From positions 71,721,533 through 71,785,532 of the forward strand of contig CM054120.1 of the NCBI GenBank assembly GCA_028673005.1: a stretch of 64,000 nt of DNA, read 5' to 3'. Made by a program: the position numbers and the translations under genes. This document shows, piece after piece, positions 34,861-45,738 of this stretch. The stretch's first letter is position 1. Each line of letters begins with the position of its first letter. The notes beneath the pieces were generated by a model. The model had not been told where the DNA came from, did not search any database, and saw nothing but the letters and a program-made list of their open reading frames with translations. The stretch comes from Tanypteryx hageni (Eukaryota; Arthropoda; Insecta; Odonata; Petaluridae).

Positions 34861-36579
34861 TATGGCCCAGTTAAATAACACTGGTGCTGACCCAAGAAAA
34901 TCGAATTTAACACAATGGTAATGTGACAGGAAAAATGCTTACAAATATAATGGAATCAAAATATTACATTACAGAAATATACAAGAGAAATACTCAATAA
35001 AATTGTTCACCTTGGAGGGATAATAAACTCTGCTTGAGCCTCCACTTTCAGTTGTGACCATCTCTGTTTTCTGACTGCCTGTTTGTCGACACTCCAATCA
35101 TCTCGGATGTTGCCAGCTTCAAACACCCTTGGTTCGATCTCTTCTCGAGATGAGGGCATACCTCTCATGGAAGTTTATTGGTTATTTAGCATGATTGTAG
35201 CATTCTCTTCTGAGCAAATGTCTGTGCCTTATAAAAATAGAAACTCCGGAAATTACTTGTGTATGCAGTTGTTTGCGCATTTGTTGGAGTTCGTGAAAAA
35301 CTGATGGAGTACACGAAAACTGTAGGAGGGTAAAATGCTGTATCTCCCAATTTACACGTGAGTTGTGTTTCTAGAAATCATCACATAAATCGAAAACACT
35401 TAAATTGAAAATATTTTTCCCATTTAAAATATTTTAATATGCGTTGTTTACATTTCTGAGAAGAGATGCTCGACTTAGAAACATCTTTAAAGTTGATTTA
35501 ATGAGTGTTTTAACCTCTCTAAGTATGTACAGTTACATATGGCATCTTGTGCAGCATCCACTTTTACAATACCTTAATTTTTTAATGCCATAAATTACAG
35601 GTTTCTCGAAGCTCCATTGATCAGTGAACTTTCCAATACAAATATATTCTCCTCACCCAACTCAATGGATATTTTTGAGAGGACTTTCTCCCATACAGTT
35701 GTTGAATGCTAACAGTGCATCACTTTTTAGAAGAAAACCCCTCTTCAGGACAAAAAGAGTGTGTTCAAGTGCATTGTTTGTTTAAAGATAGAAATAAGAA
35801 AGATTCCACCACTTTAGGAACTCCCGGGAGACCCTGCTCTGTCATACGATGCAATGAATGATATCACTGCCCAGGCAAGAATCTACAAAATATTTGATAA
35901 ATAATAAAACTATTACTTCATACATACTGCACACACAACGAATCACATTCATGCAAATACGAGATGCGTATATTGAAAAATGATCATAACAATAAAATTA
36001 CATTAATATGAATACATGACGTATATCAAATAATGGTGGTAAAAATAAAATCTTGTATATGCGAAAATGCATAAACCAAACACTCGTAAATTGAGGGATG
36101 CCTGTAGTACGAATCATATAAATAATATTCTGTTCAGTGAAATAGTTCTGTATGTATGTACATATGTTAATATACTTTGGATGAAGTGCGGAAACTCGCT
36201 ACCTAATGTGAGACAAAATTCAACCAAGTTGTTGAACTGGGTCAGCAGCCTAAGGCATATTTATATTTCTCATTTAACCTTCATTTTAGCATTCATATGA
36301 ATGCAAATATATGCAGCACTTATAGAATATAGATATCTTTGACCCAACAAAGGAAACATTAGGAGACTGGGAAATAGTTAAAACTGGCTTAAAGATTTCC
36401 AAATATTTTTGGCATTGGTGACCTAGACTTTTTTAATGTTGAGTTCATTGCCTACACTCTATGGAGTCAGCCCCAATCCATTGTTTGTTCCGACTATATT
36501 GATACATATTGGTACAAGGTGTCATAATACAGAGATGGAAACAGCAATTTCCATTACATTGAAATCTTGCAAAGGCAAT
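34861..36579. other. AT-rich stretch without a recognisable gene
   Basis: Incidental open frames only (73-77 codons). No terminal repeats or motifs found. Confidence 0.5.
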
Positions 36580-36772
36580 GCTTCGACTTTCTCATAGCAA
36601 TTCTGAAGTGGAGAGAGTTTTTTAGTAACTTGAATCTTATTACAAGTACACGCAGGTTGGCACTCAAACCATCAATGCCGAATGTTTTGATGCAGTGCTC
36701 ATTTAGGAAACATCTTGCAGATTTTGAGGCAACAGCTGACATGACGAAAAAGGAGAGGAAATTAAAGAAGTA
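36580..36772 (+). pseudogene. hAT transposase C-terminal remnant
   Basis: The sequence reads LSHSNSEVERVFSNLNLI, with one extra T in a run of six causing a frameshift, then LALKPSMPNVLMQ and a TAG at 36772. SN.EVERVFS...L is the signature of the hAT dimerisation region (Dimer_Tnp_hAT). Upstream catalytic parts were not found, and neither were an 8-bp duplication or terminal repeats. Confidence 0.6.
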
Positions 36773-38095
36773 GGAATTTGTTCAATTTGTTTAAATTTTT
36801 TGAACCATTATATTGCTATCCTTTAAAATGAAAATTATTTCATGTAGCCTTGGTTAACATTTTTCCTAACTTAAGACCTGTCCTGAAAACCAGGCCTTGG
36901 TTTTCTTCATTTTTTTGATGCATTTGTGCTAGTTACTGTACATTTAAAACTTGAATGAATTTTTTAAAACTGTTTGTGCCACACTGTTGATTTGCAATGC
37001 AGGATGAACTTAAAATCCTTCCACAAAGTACGATTAAACAATTGTGTATAATTTCACTCGAAATATGCCATACAAATGCTGAAAATATTCAAAGCATGAA
37101 TTTGTACATTTTGTGTCAAAAAACCAACATGTTACATACTACAAGATTTTACAGGGTGTTTTGATGGAATTAACAGGATTTAGAAAAAAATTGGTATCAG
37201 CCGTGTTATTGATTATGAAATAAATCGGAACATCGCATATTCAATATTTCTTTGACATCGCCTCTGATATATCATTTTGAGTTGCTTAGACATTAGACTA
37301 AACCATTAATGTTAATCTTTTTTGACATGATAATGTAAATCTTAATGAATGCTTTTCCATACTTTTTTCCTTTTGCAATTACTAATTATTGGAGGGTCGT
37401 CTTATATTCGAGTCATCTTATAATCAGACAAATGTGGTATATGGATTTTACTAGGCCCTTGCTTCCTGTGAGAATTGTACACCTGGAAAACATCACAGTT
37501 ATGATAACTGTGGGTATTGTCATATGGTTGTGGTTCCCAAGCTTTTATACCTCGCAAACCCCTTAATTAATATTTATTTATGGTAGTCATTCTGAGCTCT
37601 TTTTGAGAACACTTGTGATTCGATCTAATTTTTATATTAAAATTTATTATATACTGAATGTAAATGCTTATCAAAGTTGATGAGACATACATAAAATCTA
37701 TGAAAGCCTTCTTCTCGATAAAAGGATTGAAATTAATTTTTTTAAGTTTGGCAGGAAAGCACGATTCACATATTTTAAGGTGATGACAAAAAATCTCTAA
37801 AAAAGTCTTGTGTTCGACCCCAAGGAAAGTCATTTTCATTTCCCATAAAGTAACATTTAAAATATACTTTTTGATGTGCAGACTTTTATTCTTTTTGAGA
37901 TCTAAATAAATAATAATCTTGCAATCTTCAGATCTGAACTATTTTAAAGAAAGAATTGTAAAATTTCTTATTCTGTTAATCTTTTTCTGCTTTCAGTTTG
38001 AAATCCTTCATGTTAAACATGTAATTCAGATATTTTGGGGAAATCTTGCCATTTTAACGGGATGTTGCCTTGACAACCAATTACCGTTTTTTCTG
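36773..38095. other. AT-rich stretch without a recognisable gene
   Basis: Only short chance frames are present. Nothing beyond low-complexity AT-rich DNA is seen. Confidence 0.5.
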
Positions 38096-38096
38096 G

Positions 38097-38123
38097 TCAT
38101 CTACATCTACATCTACATCTACA
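38097..38123. repeat. Short (acatct)n tail of CR1 copy 1
   Basis: Four and a half copies of acatct at the LINE 3' end (minus strand). The counterpart at CR1 remnant 2 (30887) has two copies. Confidence 0.9.
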
Positions 38124-38223
38124 GTTTACCCTGCAAGCCACCGCAAGGGTGTGTGGCAGGGGGTGTATTTACACCAATGGGAAAACTCCAAAATTAGGCC
38201 TTGGTTTACGCCCCTACGCGAGG

Positions 38224-39659
38224 TTACTTTTGATCGCAAGTTTTATTCTGCTCAGCTATCGTTCTAGGGAAAAATGAGCCTTTGTATCTCTCTGTCCTAC
38301 AGGCTATCTCTCTTATTTTACGAGGATGGTCCATTCTACGGATATAGGTGGGAGTTCTTGAAAGATTTAGAACGAGTACTTTCTCCAGCGACGTCAAAGA
38401 AATAATAAGAAGTTTTAACCTAGCACGTGATCGACGCTCAGCTAGTGATTCCCATCCTAAGTCCTGTATCAAGCCTGTAACGCTTATATTTCTATCATAA
38501 CAATTTTTGACGAATCTAGCAGCTTTTCGCTGCACTTTCTCTAACTCGGCGATTAAACCTTTCTCATACGGATCCCATATGCTCGACGCATACTCTAGCA
38601 GCGGTCTATCTAAAGAAAAGTAACATGTCTCTTTGACTTTTTCTTCGCTTTTACCTACTATCCGTTTGATGAATCCTAGTTTTTGCTTAGCTTTCCCGGA
38701 TATATTTCGTATGTGTGTGTCCCACGAGAGGTTACTTGTTAAAATGACACCTAAGTATTTGACGGATTCGGATAATTTTAGATGTACGCCTTCTATACTG
38801 TAATTCATCGCCTCAATTTCTTTGTTTCTCCAGAATCTCATGACGGAACACTTACCTAAGTTCAGCTCTAATTGCCACTCTTTACACCACTCGAGAATTG
38901 CGTGTAGGTCGTTAGAAAGTAATGCTTGATCAGCAGGACTGTTAATCTCTCTGTAAACCACTGTATCATCCGCGAATAACTTGATTTTACTTGTAATAAC
39001 ATTATCTAAGTCATTTATGTATATAAGGAATAATAGGGGACCGATGACACTTCCCTGTGGAACGCCGGAGGACACGCTGACCGAATCTGATTTAAATCCA
39101 TTTATGACTACCATTTGTTCCCGATCATTGAGAAAGTCCCTGATCCACTCGATTATCTTTCGATTTATTCCACAGGCTTGTAATTTTTTCAATAACTTAA
39201 TATGAGGGACTTTATCGAATGCCTTCTTGAAGTCAAGAAAAACCGCGTCTAGCTGGGTCTTTCGATCACCGGATCGTAGTATATCATGTGCAAACAGAGC
39301 GAGCTGTGTTTCACAAGATCTTGCCTTCCTAAAACCGTGCTGATATTTACTGAGCAAGTCCTGGCTATCTAAGAAGTCCATCACAGAACTAACGATGATG
39401 TGCTCTAGAATCTTGCAAGATATTGAGGTTAGCGAAATCGGCCTGTAGTTTTCTCGGTCGTCTTTTTTCCCGCCTTTATGAAGCGGAGTTATAAACGCTA
39501 ATTTCCATTCCTTAGGTATAACGCCATGACTAAGTGACTTACTGAAAACTGTTTCGAGATAAGGTGCTATTTCTAACGCTAATTCCTTTAATACTCTAGC
39601 TGGTATCTCTTCCGGTCCCGGGGATTTATTTGCAATTATGATTTTGAGCTGTTCTGCTA
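38224..39659 (-). CDS. CR1-like reverse transcriptase, uninterrupted C-terminal ~478 codons
   Basis: The RT domain begins near NKSPGPEEIP and contains WKLAFITPLHKGG, NYRPISLTS, QHGFRKARSCETQL, AVFLDFKKAFDKVPH, SGVPQGSVIGPLLFLIYIND and an intact catalytic LFADDTVVY. The thumb and C-terminal parts (YLGVILTSNLSWDTHI, ERYKGSFFPRTIAEQN) follow and the frame ends at 38224. No stop or frameshift is present, in contrast to almost every other LINE in the window, so the copy is recent. The open frame extends 22 bases further, to an ATG at 39681 inside the neighbouring pogo terminal repeat; that start is accidental. The element encodes no endonuclease here, so it is not autonomous as it stands. Confidence 0.9.
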
Positions 39660-39661
39660 TA

Positions 39662-41290
39662 CCTTTCGGTCTATAACGCACACCTTATAGATAACGCGCA
39701 AATGATTTTCTTCAAACCTGGTACAAATGTATAGATAACGCGCAGTAAAAAAAACCGATTTGAAACAAGCGCTTCCTAAAAAAATGAATCAATTAAAATT
39801 TGCTGTGGCTTTCCATTATTCAGTTGTTTTCACTGTACACCACATGGTATTATGGAGTCTTGAATTAGCTTGGCATCGGATTGAAAAAGTTTTTAATTTA
39901 CCATTGAAAACGAAAATATGTGAAAGCGAAAATCTTACACTTCGCAGTTTAAATTAGAAGTCGTAAAATTCGCTATAGAAAAAGAAAATCGTGAGGCTGG
40001 AAGAAAGTTTAACGTAGGGGAATCAAGTGTACGAGAATGGCGTAAAGGCGAATTGGTGCTGAAAAAGTTGCATCGGAAAAAACGAGCGTTTTAGAAAATG
40101 CTTTTGCCAGAACTCGAGGAAGAACTGTATGAGTGGGTGATACGAGAAAGGGCAAAAGGCATTAGGATTTCAACAACAAGGGTCTTATTGCAAGCAAAAT
40201 GCATTGCTCAAGAGATGGACATCGTGGGCTTCAAAGCGTATCCTTCCTGGGGATTCCGTTTCATGAGGAGGAACAATTTGTGTGTTCGTACATCGACAAG
40301 TATCGGCCAAAAATTACCGATGGACTGGGAAGCGAAAATGATTAAGTTTAGACAATATATGAAAGAAAACATGTCTGGAGTTGATGCAATGCATGTCTGC
40401 AATATGGACGAGGTTCCGGTGAGTTTTGATCTTCCTTGTGCTAGAACTGTGAACCCTAAAGGGGTGAAAGATGTTTCCGTAGCAACTACTGGGCATGAGA
40501 AGTCAAATTTTACAGTTGTTTTGTGTACAATGTCTGATGGTTCTAAGCTTTCTCCTATGGTGATTTTTAAATGAAAGACTGTGCCAAAAGAATGCTTTCC
40601 TATGGACATTGTAGTAACCGCAAATGAGAAAGGTTGGATGAGGGGTGGTTTGGTTGGTTGGACAGTATGTGGAGAAAGCGAAAATCTGCCTTTTTTAATC
40701 GGAAGTCACTGTTAGTCATGGATTCATGTCGTTGTCATGTGACGCCTGAAATTAAAAAAGTGGTCGGTAAATATTCAAAGCCAGCTATCATTCCCGGTGG
40801 TTTAACCAAAAAACTTCAACCACTAGATCTGTCCGTGAACAAGTCATTTAAATCAAAATTGCGAGGTAAGTGGGAGGATTGGATGTTAGCGGGTGTGCAT
40901 CAATATACTAACTCCGGGAAAGTGAAAAGACCATCCTATGCAGAAATGTGTAAATGGATTGTTGAAAGTTGGGGATCTGTGACGGCTAGCTGTGTAAAAA
41001 ACGGTTTTGAAAAGGCTCTTAGTGATACACTTATGACAGACACGGAAGAATTTGAAGGTGATTCTTGTGAAAATGAAGTTTCAAATGTGCCTGACCAAAT
41101 TATGAGTGCTATTGAATCATTTGACATAGACTCAGGTGATGATTTTTATGGTTTCGAATGAATTGTAAAAGTTAATATGCATTGATTTCAATAAAATTTT
41201 ATTTTCATTTGTATAATGCGCATGATGTTTTATCTTGATTTTTATATTTTTTGTATAGATAATGCGTGCGTTATAGACCAGAAAATACGG
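39662..41290 (+). mobile_element. 1.63-kb pogo-type transposon (POGK-like transposase) with TIRs
   Basis: The left end cctttcggtctataacgcac and the inverted right end ccgtattttctggtctataa share ggtctataacgcac. Subterminal tagataacgcg/tagataatgcg words are repeated on both sides. A TA flanks each end (39660-39661 and 41291-41292), as expected for pogo insertion. It encloses one decayed transposase. Confidence 0.87.
39918..41161 (+). pseudogene. pogo/POGK-like DDE transposase, ~414 codons, broken
   Basis: An ATG at 39918 is followed by a TGA, then KRKSYTSQFKLEVVKFAIE and NREAGRKFNVGESSVREW, the first helix-turn-helix. A TAG at 40092 precedes MLLPELEEELYEWV and ISTTRVLLQA, the CENP-B-type DNA-binding half. 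The DDE domain shows CNMDEVPVSFDLP, TTGHEKSNFTVVL, SDGSKLSPMVIFK, a TGA at 40572, a frameshift near 40637, then LLVMDSCRCH and IIPGGLTKKLQPLDLSVNK. The three acidic positions (NMDE, VMDS, QPLD) are retained. Three stops plus one shift make it inactive. It is closest in pattern to the POGK-type pogo group, not to the Tigger at 56399. Confidence 0.88.
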
Positions 41291-42591
41291 TACATTGTTC
41301 AACCTTGAAATTCTTTTGTCATTTCAATCCTTATGGGTGAAAGCATGATTGGAATGCATTTAATACGAGAGAGACGGAAAGAGAGGTGAAATGATTTTTA
41401 TAGCAACCAATGTATACGACATTTGTTGCATTATTTACGATTAGGAATAGAACATTAATCATACACATATTAAAATGTCTTAGATTCTTTGTGTTTGAGT
41501 TCGAGACTTGGAACAACAAATGCCGAAAAGAAGGAAAATTTCTTTTTTGTCATCCAAAAAAATTCGTTATATTTTTGTTAATTTTTATTTTATAAAAAAC
41601 TTTCCTGTTTACTTTAAACATGCATCTCCCACATTTATCTATATTTTGCTAATCCTCATCTTTTGGTGTATATCAGGTAATAAAAGTCTTTAATATTCAA
41701 TCGTTCATTAAATTCATGTTAAATTGGCTTGAATATTATAGGAAAGTGAAGCAAGCCTTGATATAGAATTGGGACAGGAGGAGGTCCCCCAAGTATCTTT
41801 TATATATAATTACTCAATGTCAGTCCATCCATCCTCTTTTATCTCATGAAAAGTTTGTCATAGAGAAATGTAAATGCCATTTCATTTCTGATAACTAGGA
41901 GACCCTGGAAAAACTATGTTCATTTACATAAGTGTCCCAGGTTTGACTCCAGAAAATGACTTCCCCTAAGCTTACATGGGGTTTTCGATTTCTCAAGGTT
42001 TTTTTTCCTTCATTCATCAAAATACATAAATATAGACCTATTTTCTCTGTTTTTGCTTTATTTGATGGCTAAAAGTATAAAATATCTTATTCTTGCAATA
42101 TATTGATGTTACACAAGAATTTGTCATAAATATGCATTTCTTTTCAAAATTTTATTATTTATTCTTTTTGGGTGTTGTCAAAATGACCCGCATTATTGCA
42201 TCTAATTAAATTATTGTCTATTAAGCTTTCAAGTAGATGAAAGAATTAAGTTATTTGCTTCATGCTTTGTATGAAGATCAAAATTATTGTTGTAGCGACA
42301 TCGAACTTAATAAATTGCAACATTAATAATTGCCGATTATTATTAATCAGTAAACTGCTTATGGACTGTGGGCATTTTTAACAATCTTCTTTCTTTATTT
42401 CAATTCTGGAATGCGAGAAGTGAGAAGCAATTATAGTTGTGCATATAAATTATAAAAACAAACATGAAATTCAAAATGTCAGTTGCATAATTTTATAAGG
42501 AGAAATGGGCTATTATTACTTTTAAGCATGCAGATTTCTGACTGACTTCTCAAAATGCTTTTGCTGGTATCACTAGTATTAATAAAAGGCA

Positions 42592-42608
42592 ATGTGTGTG
42601 TGTGTGTG
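42592..42608. repeat. (gt)n microsatellite
   Basis: An uninterrupted dinucleotide run of eight and a half gt units. Confidence 0.9.
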
Positions 42609-45038
42609 AACAGCAGATCTTGAAAACCAAGAACATTAGAGACTTAAAACTTGGTACACTTACTAATAGGACCATGAGGATGTGCACCTTGGGGCCAGAA
42701 TTTTAATTTTTGGTTGGAGGGAGGGAATGGGATAAGAATTGTATAGCGTAATGTATTTCTTTGTCATACAATTTCTATTCGACCCCAAAACTTTTTACTC
42801 TCTGGAACACTCAATTATGTGAAATTTATAATTATTACTTACTTTTAGGGCATTCAAAAGTTGGTTTCATTAATCTTTATTTAAATTTTAACTTAAATAC
42901 TTGATTCGTGCATACCCATCATATTTGACGGGCGGTTACTCTAGTTAATATAAATCTCGCAAAATGGATGAAAATAGACATTTTCTGCTTTCTCTACAGG
43001 TTTTCCAATTAAACATCGGAAGCTGCTTGTCTAGTCCTCTGCTTGGAATCTATGATAGACCGGATTACTTCGTGAAGTGATCGGACTGCAGAAATCCAAG
43101 GAAAATGGCAAAACTCGGGAGGAAAATAGTTGTCTTTGCAGCTAGAATGCATGCATCTGTCTCTTCAGTGGTTTTGTATTGATCGCCTTGAAAGTGAACA
43201 GTATACCCCATGGATAAAATAACCTTGAACGTTGATTATTTGAAGCAGAGATTCCTATGGGATGTTTCATTAAGGCTTAAGCTGCTCTGTTGTTTAGAAT
43301 AACTCCGATTCTGCTATTTCTGTCTCTTACTTCAGTTACTGAGATAGCTTCAAAATTTGCCATTTTTTCTTAAATGGTTCAATTTTGGTTGAAGGCAGGA
43401 GTGACAGATTTGGTCTACCGAAGTGTAAGGTCATTGAGTTAGTGGGATACTTCTTGGTGTTATTTTGTGTGGTGAAGAATTGGTGGGCCCAGCAGCTTGT
43501 GGATTCTCTGAGAAGCAATGATTTATATATGAAATTGACATTATGGAGCATAATAGTGGTTTTATTGTTTGCAACAATGTTTTAAAAGTGAATTGGGAAT
43601 TTATTGTGGTACAGGATTTTTGATGAATGCACTTTATGTAATTAATTTGTATATTTGACTGCAATATTCTGTCACAACTTCAGTTTTTGTCATTGCAGTG
43701 TTTAGAATATATTATAATTAATTTTGTCAGAAGAATGATGGATTGGAAATAAGTGTTTTTAATATGTACCTTCAATGTTGTTATAAATTTTAGTAAAATT
43801 ATCTTTTTGGAAACATTTTTACTCTTATTAATTGGAAGTTGGAGAGACTGCATTTCAGGGGAGAATTATTTGTGTCAGTCAATTTGAACTTTTTGTTCAA
43901 TAGTATGTAGTGGCCAGTGAGATTCAATTGTCTCACTTAGTTCCGGAATCAGCCGCTACCGGATATGAGCGCAGGAGTGTGGCCAGAAAGACAGTCAGCC
44001 TACTGAGTGTATTATCAAGCTTCATCAGTCTCTTGCTGCCGCTTCCACTTATGTTACAGCAACTGTCCATTGGCCACGTGTCGTACGACTCTTTTAGTAA
44101 TGTATTGCCTACTTCAATAAAAGAGCGTGTTCACTTAATGAGTTTTTATGTTACCACTTCCCGCAACCAAAAGTATATTTTGATTTTGTGATGATATTTG
44201 TGATTCCTACCTTCTTCATTGAATAGTCTGTATTGTACAAGTGTGTTGAATACCACTTCTATTATTCACAGTAATGAGCATTGTTATTTATTTTGTTTGG
44301 TGTGAAAAGTTTTTGGTATTTGTAATTTCGTTAGTATATCATTGTTTTTATGCATTGATCTTCATTAATTGGGCAAGAAGGCGATATTCACAGGAACAAC
44401 AATGGGTTGGAAATTGGTCCAATTTCAATTAATGCATTCTGCATTGTGAAAATTTTCGAGTTAGAGATGATTTGTAAAAGTTTTCCAATTTGATTTTGTC
44501 ACTTCTTCTTTGTGAACATTTTTCTAAATCTCCTGTTAGTGAAAATTTATATTCTTTTGCTTGTCAGAGAGGCTTTTATATACCGTGGAATGCTTTCACA
44601 CAACATTTGTTTTATAGTAATGGGATTCCACAATGAAATCATTGTGTTTAATAGTTTTGAAATTAGTTGTTCAATTTTTATGAAAAGGTTTTTAAAAGTT
44701 CCTGTTTGTGAAAGTCCATATTCTTGGTCAGCATTATATGTTTATCAGAGCAACATTTCTACTTTCATTAAAATTTCCTGTTTGTAAATTACAGTATGCT
44801 TTTAATACAAGTATTGAATGTTTTATGATACCAGAATTTGTCATTGTCTGTATTTGGAGTTAGATTGTATTATTGGTTGGTTATCTTTCCAAAATTATTG
44901 AAAGTAACCTATGTAAAAACTTCTGCTTTTCTCCAGTATTGTGTGCAATTTTTATATTTGTTCGGCAAACCAGATTACATGTTATTATATTTGAGTCTTT
45001 AAATTTTGGTTCAAGTTGGGAGTGATGGATTTTGTCCT

Positions 45039-45211
45039 CTGAATTTTGAGGTTTCTGAGGTTATGTGTTACTTGTTGGTGTTATGTGTGGTGAAGAATTG
45101 GTGATCCCAGTGGATTAGGGATTGTCCAAGGAGCCATGGCTTCAACACTTGAGAAACTCCAACACTGAATTTCAGTCCATTTGCTTGGTGTGGATCCTTT
45201 CATTCCCAAAA
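45039..45211 (+). repeat. 173-bp direct repeat, copy 1
   Basis: It starts with ctgaattttgaggtttctga and ends with cattcccaaaa. It is near identical to 45566-45738; the visible difference is 'ggatcc' against 'ggaacc' near the end. A much more diverged relative lies at about 43395-43500 (ttggtgttattttgtgtggtg followed by aagaattggtg). Confidence 0.92.
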
Positions 45212-45565
45212 CTTACTTTGCTAAACTTATAATTTTATAATTTAACTCTCTCCTGCAAAATTTGCTTTTGTTTTTAAAGCTGTGCATATGTTGCATATTC
45301 TCTTATAATATGCTTCATTATAAATTAGATGAAAAGTAATTTGATTTAATATTTAAAGTCAGAATGCCATTTATTATTATAACTTTCTGGTGATGTGAGG
45401 TGATGTGAAGTGACAATATGTTTCTTCGACATGATGAATAACTAGCTGAGTGGTGGTCAGGTTGTCCCAAGGTTGTGGTATCCAGCCCCTTCAGCAGGAC
45501 GTCTGACCATCTTGCTCTGGTAGTTTCTCCTCCCCTGTGGTGAAACTATATTTGTAATTATTATT

Positions 45566-45738
45566 CTGAATTTTGAGGTTTCTGAGGTTATGTGTTACTT
45601 GTTGGTGTTATGTGTGGTGAAGAATTGGTGATCCCAGTGGATTAGGGATTGTCCAAGGAGCCATGGCTTCAACACTTGAGAAACTCCAACACTGAATTTC
45701 AGTCCATTTGCTTGGTGTGGAACCTTTCATTCCCAAAA
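45566..45738 (+). repeat. 173-bp direct repeat, copy 2
   Basis: The second copy lies 527 bp downstream of the first. Downstream of it (45825-45920) is a diverged match to 44885-44980, so flanking blocks are duplicated in a different order. Confidence 0.92.

Larger units (their letters stand above)
38096..39659 (-). mobile_element. CR1-like LINE copy 1 (5'-truncated, young)
   Basis: A minus-strand non-LTR element. The RT frame is followed by a short 3' UTR with the block 'ccctgcaagccaccgcaagg' (complementary sense) and a terminal (acatct)4 tail at 38097-38123, the kind of short tandem 3' end typical of CR1/L2-type elements. The endonuclease ORF is absent. The 5' edge coincides with the TA bordering the pogo element at 39662. 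Either the pogo inserted here or the LINE was already truncated near this point. Confidence 0.85.

Noticed and set aside
39760..39957. 65-codon frame at the start of the pogo element
   Set aside because: It is out of frame with the transposase start (MxKRKSYTSQFK at 39918), so it is a chance frame.
43910..44191. 93-codon frame in a comparatively GC-rich block
   Set aside because: There is no ATG at its start and no recognisable domain, and the frame runs into AT-rich sequence. It may be part of a transcript or a repeat, but a protein is not supported.
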